From Roseiflexus castenholzii DSM 13941 (lineage in GTDB: Bacteria; Chloroflexota; Chloroflexia; Chloroflexales; Roseiflexaceae): a DNA stretch of 64,000 nucleotides. The notes beneath the pieces are model-generated. The model saw nothing but the letters and a program-made list of their open reading frames with translations. It did not search any database and was not told where the DNA came from. The translations under genes and the position numbers were made by a program. How positions within the stretch are numbered: the first letter of the stretch is position 1; every line of letters begins with the position of its first letter. The stretch is taken from the NCBI RefSeq assembly GCF_000017805.1, contig NC_009767.1, forward strand, positions 5,190,001 through 5,254,000, given 5' to 3'. Of this stretch, positions 45,448 through 53,179 are shown in pieces.

Positions 45448-45461
45448 TTCTGGGTTTTGGA

Positions 45462-46538
45462 GTGTGGTCTCTCACTATTTCACTTATTAGTAGGGTGGTT
45501 TTTCGGAAAGCCAGACCTGGCTTGTTATTACTCTATAGTGTTTTTGTTTTTCCTGCTTTGCCCCGGCTGGTATCTTTACTTACGAGAAGCGTAGATATTC
45601 GTTCTGAGTTGATAGTGTATGTATATTGGTGTACTATTTCTTTGGCCTTCTGGATGCTACTGTTCGGTTTGATGTGGACGGTCAGTGGGGGTATACCGCA
45701 TATTCTGTTCATGCTGCTCTCATCGGTCAGCAAAGGGGGAGATAGTGCCCTTATTCCGGGGTATATCGCCATGGTTCAACGCGCTGCTCGCGTCGTTGCG
45801 GAAAAAAAGGTATGTACCAACCTGAAGGCGCATGATTGGCAGCAGATTGAGACCATTGTCCGCTGGAAATTCGACAGTATCAATGGAAGGTTGCAGGCTT
45901 TTTCGCTGGGTGTGGGCGCTCTGGGTCTTTCTGGCATTCTGGCGTTACTATTCTCGCAGGAAGAAATCCGCTCATGGTTCAGACAGTTTCAGGAGTTTAT
46001 AAATATGTTAGGAGTAGGCGTCATCGTTGAAGATGATGTTTCTATCTTCTTCGTACTGGGCATGGTGGGAATTGCCTTTTTGCTTGCAGCGATCTATTTT
46101 GCGCGCTCGTACATCGAACTGCGCGTATTGGAGGCGATGGGGATCATTTGCTCGCTGGCTGCCAGTGGGTTTGGCGTCCAGCAGCATAGCGAGCAGGCGG
46201 AGGAATCGGCGCCTCTGACCGCGCCGCCGGATACGACCTCTGCGACAGCGGTCCCGATGCCGTCCGCTGCTCCGGGAAGCGAGGCGTCTGGCAGCGCTGT
46301 CTCGTCTATGAATATGACGGGTGCGTCTGTACGTTCGTCAGGCGAGCCGTTCAACGCTGCTCCGTCTTCCGGTGAGACCCTCGCTCCAGCCGAGGCGTCG
46401 CCGCTATGTGCCGCTCCTGCGAGCGGAGCGCCTGATGTGGCTCAATTCCCAGAAGATTCGTCCTCTGGCATCACCGATGCTCCTGCTTCGTCCGATACGC
46501 TCAATCATCCATCCGCTCATCCTGATCATCGCTCTTGA
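45462..46538 (+). CDS. Multi-pass membrane protein, C-terminal part (-1 frame)
   Basis: The open frame starts at 45411; the first plausible independent start is GTG 45462, without a clear ribosome site, so expression as a frameshift continuation is more likely. Hydrophobic helices are seen at LLLLYSVFVFPALPRLVSLL, IVYVYWCTISLAFWMLLFGL, LQAFSLGVGALGLSGILALL and FFVLGMVGIAFLLAAIYFA, with a roughly 70-residue soluble stretch between the second and third. The last 110 residues are Ser/Ala/Pro-rich and disordered. I recognise no family. It ends 6 bp from the convergent TGT-like remnant. Confidence 0.6.
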   Translation: MWSLTISLISRVVFRKARPGLLLLYSVFVFPALPRLVSLLTRSVDIRSELIVYVYWCTISLAFWMLLFGLMWTVSGGIPHILFMLLSSVSKGGDSALIPGYIAMVQRAARVVAEKKVCTNLKAHDWQQIETIVRWKFDSINGRLQAFSLGVGALGLSGILALLFSQEEIRSWFRQFQEFINMLGVGVIVEDDVSIFFVLGMVGIAFLLAAIYFARSYIELRVLEAMGIICSLAASGFGVQQHSEQAEESAPLTAPPDTTSATAVPMPSAAPGSEASGSAVSSMNMTGASVRSSGEPFNAAPSSGETLAPAEASPLCAAPASGAPDVAQFPEDSSSGITDAPASSDTLNHPSAHPDHRS

Positions 46539-46543
46539 GGCTA

Positions 46544-47146
46544 TTATGTGCTACCATCTGGATGCCACCTCTGAACTTCGATCAAAGCCATCGCCGTATG
46601 CAGCAGTCTGCTGTAGATAGAGTTCTCGATGTGCGCCTGATGCCAGTGTCGGTACGTGCCATCTTTCAGGTGTTCGTCGATTGCTCTGGCTTCCTGGAGC
46701 AGCACCCACAGGTTGTGGGTTGCGCGATGGCAGAAGCCGTCAATGCCGTTGGCGGTCAAACCGGCGATGCCAAACCGCTGGCACGCCGGGCACCGGCATT
46801 GTTCGAGCATCCGCCACTCGGCGGCATCAGGCTCACGACCGCGCCAGCTGCCCATGCGCGCCACGACTCGATCCCCGCGTCCTGGAAGCTGGACGATGCC
46901 GCGCGCAGCGCGATTGCGCCATCCTGACGAGTCGACCGAGTCGATCTGGAACAGCGCCGCCAGATGCAGGGTCGCGGTGCCGCCGATGCCGAATACGTGG
47001 ATCTGTTTATCCGCCATCACCCGGCGCACCTGAAGGAGGCCCCGCAGCACATCGAGGTACGGCATCGCCTTCGGCGCGCGGAGCAGATTTGGCACGATAC
47101 CGCCAAGAGCGACCTGTTTTTTGTGAGCCAGTAGTTCGTGGTGCAT
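46544..47146 (-). pseudogene. Truncated tRNA-guanine transglycosylase-like (TGT/DpdA-type) gene
   Basis: The 200-codon frame matches the C-terminal half of a TGT-fold protein. It has QVALGGIVPNLL, then IHVFGIGGTATLHLAALF, then IDSVDSSGWRNRAARG, whose Asp corresponds to the nucleophile of TGT. The zinc site CRCPAC...HRATHN follows (C-x-C-x2-C then H). The N-terminal half of the barrel, with the base-recognition Asp, is missing; an in-frame TAG lies four codons upstream of the first ATG. The truncation is next to the restriction gene, so insertion of the R-M island may have cut it. Paralogues of TGT include DpdA, which inserts 7-deazaguanine into DNA. Confidence 0.6.
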
Positions 47147-47196
47147 AAATGCCCGGAGCTAGAAGAGGGATTGCTTTGGAGAAGGATTTAGAAGAC

Positions 47197-48051
47197 CTAT
47201 ATTACTAAGTCAAACGGCAAATCGCTTATATCACGCAGGCGCTTGCCTTGAATTAGCGTCCTTAGCATATCCCCCTGATCTTCGTTCTTCAGTTCTGCAA
47301 TCGATTCCTCCAATTCCGGCAAAGCGATATGGTAGACGCAATCCAGATCACCTGTACCTAGCGCAAGCGATGCAATACGTGTCGGAAGGGGTTCGGCAGT
47401 GACTGCTGCGATATGAGGGGTATGACCCTTTCGATTTCTGATCAGGTTCAATGCTTCTGTGCGTGTGTTCTGACTTCTGTCACTTCTAATTGTCCACTTG
47501 CAGGAAATGCTCGCATGCAGAGTGGGTCTCGAACTCTGTCCTCGTTGTAGAAGAGGTGAATATTGCACTACCTTATCTTCGGGGTCAAGAATTGGTTCAT
47601 GGCGGTTAATTTCTTGATATGATGCAGGATGTATTCCGATAACAATATCAGGCTTTATAATATAGTCCACGCCCACTATAGATGCTAGTTCCTTATTATC
47701 TTTAGATATTCGTTCTAATTTGGCAAGATGCGCGTACTGATCGAATTCAGTAATAGGATGCGTAGAATAAATCCATTCAGCTGGTCTCAAATGGTTGATC
47801 AAACTTAAGGTCTCCTTAATGAATGACCTTGTGATTTCTTCGAATCTTCTGCCAACCTCCTGTTCTGAAATTGCAGATGGACTATGATTACCACAATTTA
47901 TTCTTTTATGTACTCCTATGGCAACATTTCTGCTTGTTTGACTGCTTGAGTCGGCAAAACTAGGGTATTGGCCTCCTTTATCGTTCTTAAGCCAAACAAT
48001 CTTTTCACATATTTGCTTATGGTATTTGCTGCGTAGTTCAGAAATCTTCAT
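47197..48051 (-). CDS. NgoMIV-family type II restriction endonuclease
   Basis: The 284-residue protein resembles NgoMIV/Cfr10I-type enzymes. PDIVIGIHPA and SISCKWTIRSDRSQNTRTEALNLIRNRKGHTPHI carry the PD...(S/C)xK catalytic lysine region, followed by VTAEPLPTRIASLALGTGDLDCVYHIAL. NgoMIV cuts GCCGGC; the same target is inferred, not proven. ATG 48051 lies just after the methyltransferase stop, implying coupled translation. Base composition is clearly AT-richer than the surroundings, suggesting recent acquisition. Confidence 0.82.
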   Translation of the reverse strand: MKISELRSKYHKQICEKIVWLKNDKGGQYPSFADSSSQTSRNVAIGVHKRINCGNHSPSAISEQEVGRRFEEITRSFIKETLSLINHLRPAEWIYSTHPITEFDQYAHLAKLERISKDNKELASIVGVDYIIKPDIVIGIHPASYQEINRHEPILDPEDKVVQYSPLLQRGQSSRPTLHASISCKWTIRSDRSQNTRTEALNLIRNRKGHTPHIAAVTAEPLPTRIASLALGTGDLDCVYHIALPELEESIAELKNEDQGDMLRTLIQGKRLRDISDLPFDLVI

Positions 48052-48058
48052 CGGATTC

Positions 48059-49480
48059 TTAGTCGATAGGTGGTTTATAGAAACCAATAACAAACTCTTT
48101 GTGCATTCGTCGTTGTATTTGAGACTTCATGTCAACTTGATTTCCGACAGGCATCATTCGGCGATTCCTATCCAGACGGCGTACACCAATCCTAGGAACA
48201 AAAAATCCGAGCGACTCTCCGATTTCGCTCAGGCAAACATCGATTTCCACATCTTGACCTCTCAGTTTCGATTCACCCACGACGACGATAGCAACCCGTC
48301 CTTTTTTTAAGACACGAAACATCTCTCGCAAGATGGCTTTCATTTCAGAGTAGTACCTGCGAAGCACCAGGCTCTTGCGAGGATCTCTTCGGGCTAGGCT
48401 ATCAATAATGCTTGAGGTGTAACCTGGAAGACTTTCAAAGCCATGCCCTTCTAAGGCATCTCCACCTATGTATCTTTTCCTTCTTTCGCTGAGTTCTCGT
48501 ATAGCATAGCCAAGCCACACGAGTGAAAACTTATGAGCGCGCATATAATCAATCGCGTGAGAAGCATAAGGAGGAGATGTGATGATAATGTCAACACACT
48601 CGTCATTGAGCAGTAAACTTTTTGCATTACACATTGATATATCAGGCTGCATTCTCGCGTTTTCCCAGTTTGGAAGGCATCTCATGCTCAACTGGTCACT
48701 ATTCAAACCATTCTCGGACATGTTCTTCAGGCTCTGCATGCACTTCTTTTCAAACTCTTCGAAAGGGGAGCGGATTTTCTTAGATAACTTTCTTCTTTCA
48801 CTTCTTTTTGAGGTGTCCATCTCTAAGGGACAACCATTCCAATCAATAGCTCTGTCAACCCTATGTGGTCGAGTATGAGCAAGATCGAGCGCAAGTGAAA
48901 CACCGCCAGATTTTGTGATGATAATTGACGAGAGGATGACGTTAAAGAAATTCCTTAGATTTTCATCGTTGATTCTATTTATTTCGACGACAAGAGCTGT
49001 TAGAGCGAGTTGAACTTCTCGAGAAAACCAGTAATCAACAAATTCTCTCGTTTCTTCGTCCCACATCCGATCTATTTCATTATATAGTACTCTTTTTTGG
49101 GAGAAAAACGACTCTCTTGCATTGCTAATGATTTCTCTGCTCCATATTACGGCATCATGATGACTGATGGGCGAAACCTTCGCTTTTGCCAACATAACAG
49201 CCAGAGGGTCGATATCGAAGCCAATGCCTCGTCTACCTAGCAGAAATGCCTCGAGCACGGTGGTGCCCGAACCCATCATTGGGTCTAGAACCGTTTCACC
49301 AGGAAGGGTCAGCGCTTGAATGAACTTCCGGGGTAACTGCGGCGGAAACTTGGCTGGAAAAGAGTGGATGTTGTGTGATGCGTATCCGCTGTCCTGATCG
49401 TGAAAATCAAGATCCTCTTCCAGTAAACGACACAGCCTGTCAATATAGACCTGGTTTTCAAGATCAAGAGAGGGGGTCAT
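48059..49480 (-). CDS. DNA methyltransferase (SPPY type, probably N4-cytosine) of the R-M pair
   Basis: About 473 residues. Motif I VLDPMMGSGTTVLEAFLLGRRGIGFDIDP lies near residues 64-92 and motif IV IIITSPPYASHAIDYMRA near residue 300, with about 225 residues between them that probably include the target-recognition domain. SPPY is typical of N4-cytosine (or some N6-adenine) enzymes; with an NgoMIV-type partner a cytosine target is expected. The gene precedes the nuclease gene, so protection is made first. The start near 49480 (MTPSLDLENQ) is preferred over an upstream TTG. AT-rich like its partner. Confidence 0.85.
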   Translation of the reverse strand: MTPSLDLENQVYIDRLCRLLEEDLDFHDQDSGYASHNIHSFPAKFPPQLPRKFIQALTLPGETVLDPMMGSGTTVLEAFLLGRRGIGFDIDPLAVMLAKAKVSPISHHDAVIWSREIISNARESFFSQKRVLYNEIDRMWDEETREFVDYWFSREVQLALTALVVEINRINDENLRNFFNVILSSIIITKSGGVSLALDLAHTRPHRVDRAIDWNGCPLEMDTSKRSERRKLSKKIRSPFEEFEKKCMQSLKNMSENGLNSDQLSMRCLPNWENARMQPDISMCNAKSLLLNDECVDIIITSPPYASHAIDYMRAHKFSLVWLGYAIRELSERRKRYIGGDALEGHGFESLPGYTSSIIDSLARRDPRKSLVLRRYYSEMKAILREMFRVLKKGRVAIVVVGESKLRGQDVEIDVCLSEIGESLGFFVPRIGVRRLDRNRRMMPVGNQVDMKSQIQRRMHKEFVIGFYKPPID

Positions 49481-49744
49481 AGCGGCGTAGAACCATATAA
49501 GGTTATGCAATAGCCTTTACCCTTTCCTCAAGTTCGCTTCTTGAGCAGGGTTCCTATCATTATATCATACAACGGCGGGCGTCAAACATCCTGCCTGTGC
49601 GACAAACCGTCCTATGAAACGTCTGATGCTAACTCACGTTCAAAGATGCAATGCTGAGGTGTAGGAAATCCGTTGTGGATGTCAACCGCCGATCATTGCA
49701 TCCAAACAAAAGATACCACATTTATCACCGACGGCACGTTCGTC

Positions 49745-49957
49745 TTACCCTTCCTCCTCGATCCACGCGAGCGCATAGGTTGCCCCGTCGTACACAACAC
49801 AACTGACATGCGGGTGCAGCGCTCGATCATCGGACGCGCGACGGTAAACGGACCGTGCGTGCATAGTGTGCTCGATGAGAAGATAGTCTCCGCTTATGTG
49901 GACGGGTAGATGGTCAGGGTTGACCACCGTTTCGTCCCAGCCATGAACGTCGTCCAT
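49745..49957 (-). CDS. 70-residue hypothetical protein at the end of the nif cluster
   Basis: ATG 49957 follows a strong AAAGGAGC site like those of nifH and nifD. The product (MDDVHGWDETVVNPDHLPVH...HVSCVVYDGATYALAWIEEEG) is acidic, has no membrane segment and resembles no family I can name. It lies beyond a 29-bp repeat array that separates it from nifK; the longer frame running up through the repeats is an artefact. Whether it is co-transcribed with nifK is unknown. The 264-bp space between it and the methyltransferase gene shows nothing else. Confidence 0.6.
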   Translation of the reverse strand: MDDVHGWDETVVNPDHLPVHISGDYLLIEHTMHARSVYRRASDDRALHPHVSCVVYDGATYALAWIEEEG

Positions 49958-50011
49958 TGCAAGGCTCCTTTCCCTCGTTGATCCATCGGCGGGGCGGGTC
50001 TGCGACCCGCC

Positions 50012-50301
50012 CGTTGGGGCGGGTCGCAGACCCTCCTGTTCGTTGGGGCGGGTCGCAGACCCTCCCGTTCGTTGGGGCGGGTCGCAGACCCTCCCGTTCG
50101 TTGGGGCGGGTCGCAGACCCTCCCGTTCGTTGGGGCGGGTCGCAGACCCTCCCGTTCGTTGGGGCGGGTCGCAGACCCTCCCGTTCGTTGGGGCGGGTCG
50201 CAGACCCTCCCGTTCGTTGGGGCGGGTCTCAGACCCTCCCGTTCGTTGGGGCGGGTCGCAGACCCTCCCGTTCGTTGGGGCGGGTCTCAGACCCTCCCGT
50301 A
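50012..50301. repeat. 29-bp tandem array immediately 3' of nifK (10 units)
   Basis: Ten head-to-tail copies of a 29-bp unit built on CGTTGGGGCGGGTCGCAGAC followed by CCTCCCGTT, with G/T variation in GTC(G/T)CAGAC. A degenerate half-unit with GGGTCTGCGACCCGCCC precedes it at 49993-50010. The core GGGCGGGTCNCAGACCCNCCC resembles the palindromic core of the 3420-3925 array. The unit has no stop in several frames, hence spurious ORFs. It fills the gap between the nifK stop and the 70-residue ORF. Confidence 0.93.
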
Positions 50302-50324
50302 CAGGTTGGCTGAGACGGACCCCC

Positions 50325-51752
50325 CTACGGATGGTGTGCGGCGCCATTGCGTAGCGTGATCGGAATGTCTGTTGGTCTTTCGAGGCCGGTTTCGAGCAGG
50401 GTGTTGCTCACAATCGCCGTTGCACGGCGCTCGAAGATCATATTTGTGATCTCATCGACCAGTGCAGTCGCGCCGTTGTAGCCAACGATAGATCGACGAT
50501 GGTAGCCAAAGCGATCTTCGACCGGGAAACCAACTCGCACCAGCGGGATGTTTTCCGCTTCGGCGATAAATTTGCCTTTCGAGTGTCCCATCAGCAGATC
50601 GACCGGTCGTTGCTTGATCCGCTTGTGCAGTTCGTGGAGATCACCCTTGAGAATGATCTCGCTCTCGACCTCCAGTTCCTCTGTCAGTTCGACCATCCGT
50701 TCTCCCCAGGAGCGGTTGTCGGCGGCGGTCAGGATGTGTGCCGGGATCATGCCCATTTCGGCGATCAGCCCGACTAGCCCCTCAAGCATATCGGGATCGC
50801 CGTAGAGCGCAACACGCAATCCTGTCGTGTACATATGCGTATCAACCAGTGCATCGAGCAGGCGCGCCCGTTCGACCCCTAGCGATTCGGGGATCGTGTG
50901 GTCGGTGATCTCAACCAGTGTGTTGACAAAGGCATCGGTGTTCCTCAAGCCGATGGGCATAGTCAGCACGTGAGCGGGGACGTTGTAGCGTCGCTCATAA
51001 ATGTGCGCTGCTTCACCACCGATGTGGCGCTGGAGCGCGATAGTCGCCAGCGACTTCGAGGAGTTGCGCAGTTCCTCAACAGTCGTGCCTCCGCGCGGGA
51101 AGTGGGGGCGCGGATGGTAGTAGCCGCCGTCGAGGGTTTCCGAGTAATCGGTGATCCACAACCCGTGCAGCCCCATTTCACGCAGCATGTGCTTTAGTTC
51201 GCGGATGTCGCCGGGATTGACCCAGCCGGGAATAATGTTGATCTTGCCGTTGGTCTCGCCTTTCTTCTTGCGGCGATCCGGCAGATTGAGCGCGATCTCC
51301 TTGAGAAAATTGTCGAAGCCAGTCGTGTGGTTGCCGATGTACGAGGGGGTTTTGACCGACAGGATCGGGATGGTGACCTCCGGGCGCTTGTCCAGAAACT
51401 CGTCGATGATTCCGGGAATGTCGTCGCCGATCGTCTCGGAGAGACAGGTCGAACAGACCATAATCATCGTCGGATGGAATCGTTCCCAGATATTCTTGAG
51501 CGCCGCGAGCAGGTTTTGTTTGCCGCCATAGACCGTCGTCTTTTCGGTGAGCGAGGTGGTGGCGACTTCGACCGGTTCGCGGAAGTGGCGCGCCATCTGA
51601 TGTCGCGGGTAGGTGGCGCATCCCTGTGAGCCGTGGTTGATGGTAATGGCGCCGTGAATGCCGTAATTGGCGAGCATTGCCCCGATTGGCGCGCAGGAAC
51701 GGGTCGGGTTAATGGCGACAGCGCGATCCTGCATGGTGAGACAACTGGTCAT
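50325..51752 (-). CDS. nifK: Nitrogenase MoFe-type protein beta subunit
   Basis: The 475-residue protein has the three P-cluster cysteines: C20 in TRSCAPIGA, C45 in GSQGCATY and C103 in STCLSETIGDD. It is about 45 residues shorter than Azotobacter NifK at the N-terminus, like NifK of many anaerobes and alternative nitrogenases. Other motifs: SVKTPSYIGNHTTGFDNF and MGHSKGKFIAEAENIPLVRVGFP. The start overlaps the nifD stop by 4 bp, behind GAGGAGG. No gene for a delta (VnfG/AnfG) subunit lies between nifD and nifK. Confidence 0.93.
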   Translation of the reverse strand: MTSCLTMQDRAVAINPTRSCAPIGAMLANYGIHGAITINHGSQGCATYPRHQMARHFREPVEVATTSLTEKTTVYGGKQNLLAALKNIWERFHPTMIMVCSTCLSETIGDDIPGIIDEFLDKRPEVTIPILSVKTPSYIGNHTTGFDNFLKEIALNLPDRRKKKGETNGKINIIPGWVNPGDIRELKHMLREMGLHGLWITDYSETLDGGYYHPRPHFPRGGTTVEELRNSSKSLATIALQRHIGGEAAHIYERRYNVPAHVLTMPIGLRNTDAFVNTLVEITDHTIPESLGVERARLLDALVDTHMYTTGLRVALYGDPDMLEGLVGLIAEMGMIPAHILTAADNRSWGERMVELTEELEVESEIILKGDLHELHKRIKQRPVDLLMGHSKGKFIAEAENIPLVRVGFPVEDRFGYHRRSIVGYNGATALVDEITNMIFERRATAIVSNTLLETGLERPTDIPITLRNGAAHHP

Positions 51753-53179
51753 GACTCCACCTCCTCAAAACCGTGCGCTGCGTGATGCGTAGCGGGCGCG
51801 GGGCGGGCGCGCTGATGCAGGATGTTCCAGACCGGCGCATGCAGCGCTTTATCGATGTCGCGCGCAAAGTTGACCATGCCTACGAAGCCGGCATAGGGTC
51901 CGGTATCGTAAGTATGCCCATTGACGAATGGCACGCCGAGTTTATACGCCAGGTACCGCTCCTTGTTGCCCGAGATGAACAGGTCGGGGCGACGTCGGTT
52001 CAGAATTTCTTCGATTTCGGGAACGTTGGGGTTGTCGATCACCAGCGCGCCTTCTGGGATCTGATTGAAAATCTTCTCGTAGTCGTCAGTATGCCCGAAG
52101 GTTGTGGCTGCCGTTTCGGTCTCCATGCCCAATTCGCGCAGGAGTTCGATCCAGTGCCAGACGCGCGGGCCTCCCTGATAGATGAAGACGCGCTTTCCAT
52201 GCAATCGCTGGCGGTATGCGTCGATATAGGGTTGAATGCGGGTGACTTCGTGGGCAATCACCTCTTCGGCGCGCGTTTCAAGCCCAAAGAATGCGGCGGC
52301 GGCGCGCAACGCCTGCGCCATATTCCTGATGCCCCAAAGGGTGACGTTGATAGACGGTGTGCCATACTTCTCCTTCATCATATCGGCGATGTACGTGGCT
52401 GAACGCTGGCAATGCACGATGTTGAGCGCCGCCTTGTGCATGATCTTCAGGTCATCCACCGAGACATTCCCGGTAAAACGAGCGATGATCTGCAAGCCGA
52501 GCGCCTCGAAGAGATACTCGAAGGTGCGGATGTCATTCTTGATGTTGTAGTCGCCGATGATATTGATCGAACGGCTGAAATCACCCTCCGGCTCGATCGA
52601 ACCGACCAGTTGGCGAAAGATCGTTTCGTTGCCAACGTGGTGTCCCATCGACTGGCTGACACCGCGAAACCCCTCGCACTCGAAGAACACGACTGGCTTG
52701 CCGATGATCGCTTCCGCTTGTTTGGCGACATCACGCCCGTCGTCGCCGATCAGTGCCGTGGAGCAGGTGTTGTAGACAAACACCGCCTTTGCGTCGGGAA
52801 ATTCGGCGCTGGCTTCGATGATCGATTGCAGCAATTTCTTCTCGCCGCCGAAGACGATGTTTGTTTCGTTCATGTCGGAGACGAAGGTGTATTTCATGTG
52901 AAAATCGCTGTCGGCGAGGTGCGGACGGTAGCCCCACGAAAAGAATGCGCACCCGATCGGTCCGTGCGTCAGTTGAATAGCATCCTTTACCGGCCCGCCG
53001 ACGACGCCGCGACAGCCGGCGTAGGTGCAACCACGCTCGGTCATATCACCGGGGGTGGTTGCAACATTGTTGGCGATGAAGCAGCCGGTTCCATCACCGC
53101 GCTGGCACTTCCCGTCCGGTCCTTTGAGCGCGATATGGATCGCTCGCTCAGGCAGGGTCTGATTGCACTTGAACTGCAT
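51749..53179 (-). CDS. nifD: Nitrogenase alpha subunit (NifD, atypical clade)
   Basis: The 476-residue subunit keeps P-cluster cysteines C51 (RGCTYAG), C77 (GPIGCAF) and C139 (YNTCSTALIGDD), cofactor ligands C257 (NIVHCQRS) and H422 (VNGHTYDTGPYAGF), and the Q/H pair in FRGVSQSMGHH. The GCRGVVGGP and GCAFFSWGYRP stretches recall AnfD/VnfD more than classical NifD. So function as a nitrogenase is chemically possible, but metal type cannot be assigned. ATG 53179 follows AAGGAG; it overlaps the nifB stop by 32 bp. Confidence 0.92.
   Translation of the reverse strand: MQFKCNQTLPERAIHIALKGPDGKCQRGDGTGCFIANNVATTPGDMTERGCTYAGCRGVVGGPVKDAIQLTHGPIGCAFFSWGYRPHLADSDFHMKYTFVSDMNETNIVFGGEKKLLQSIIEASAEFPDAKAVFVYNTCSTALIGDDGRDVAKQAEAIIGKPVVFFECEGFRGVSQSMGHHVGNETIFRQLVGSIEPEGDFSRSINIIGDYNIKNDIRTFEYLFEALGLQIIARFTGNVSVDDLKIMHKAALNIVHCQRSATYIADMMKEKYGTPSINVTLWGIRNMAQALRAAAAFFGLETRAEEVIAHEVTRIQPYIDAYRQRLHGKRVFIYQGGPRVWHWIELLRELGMETETAATTFGHTDDYEKIFNQIPEGALVIDNPNVPEIEEILNRRRPDLFISGNKERYLAYKLGVPFVNGHTYDTGPYAGFVGMVNFARDIDKALHAPVWNILHQRARPAPATHHAAHGFEEVES

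Noticed and set aside
49958..50359. ORFs with GRVxDPPV/RPAPTN repeats after nifK
   Set aside because: 29-bp units are read in all frames; only the tail beyond the array (49745-49957) has a real ribosome site.
51740..51760. vnfG/anfG-type delta-subunit gene between nifD and nifK
   Set aside because: The genes overlap by 4 bp; no space exists.
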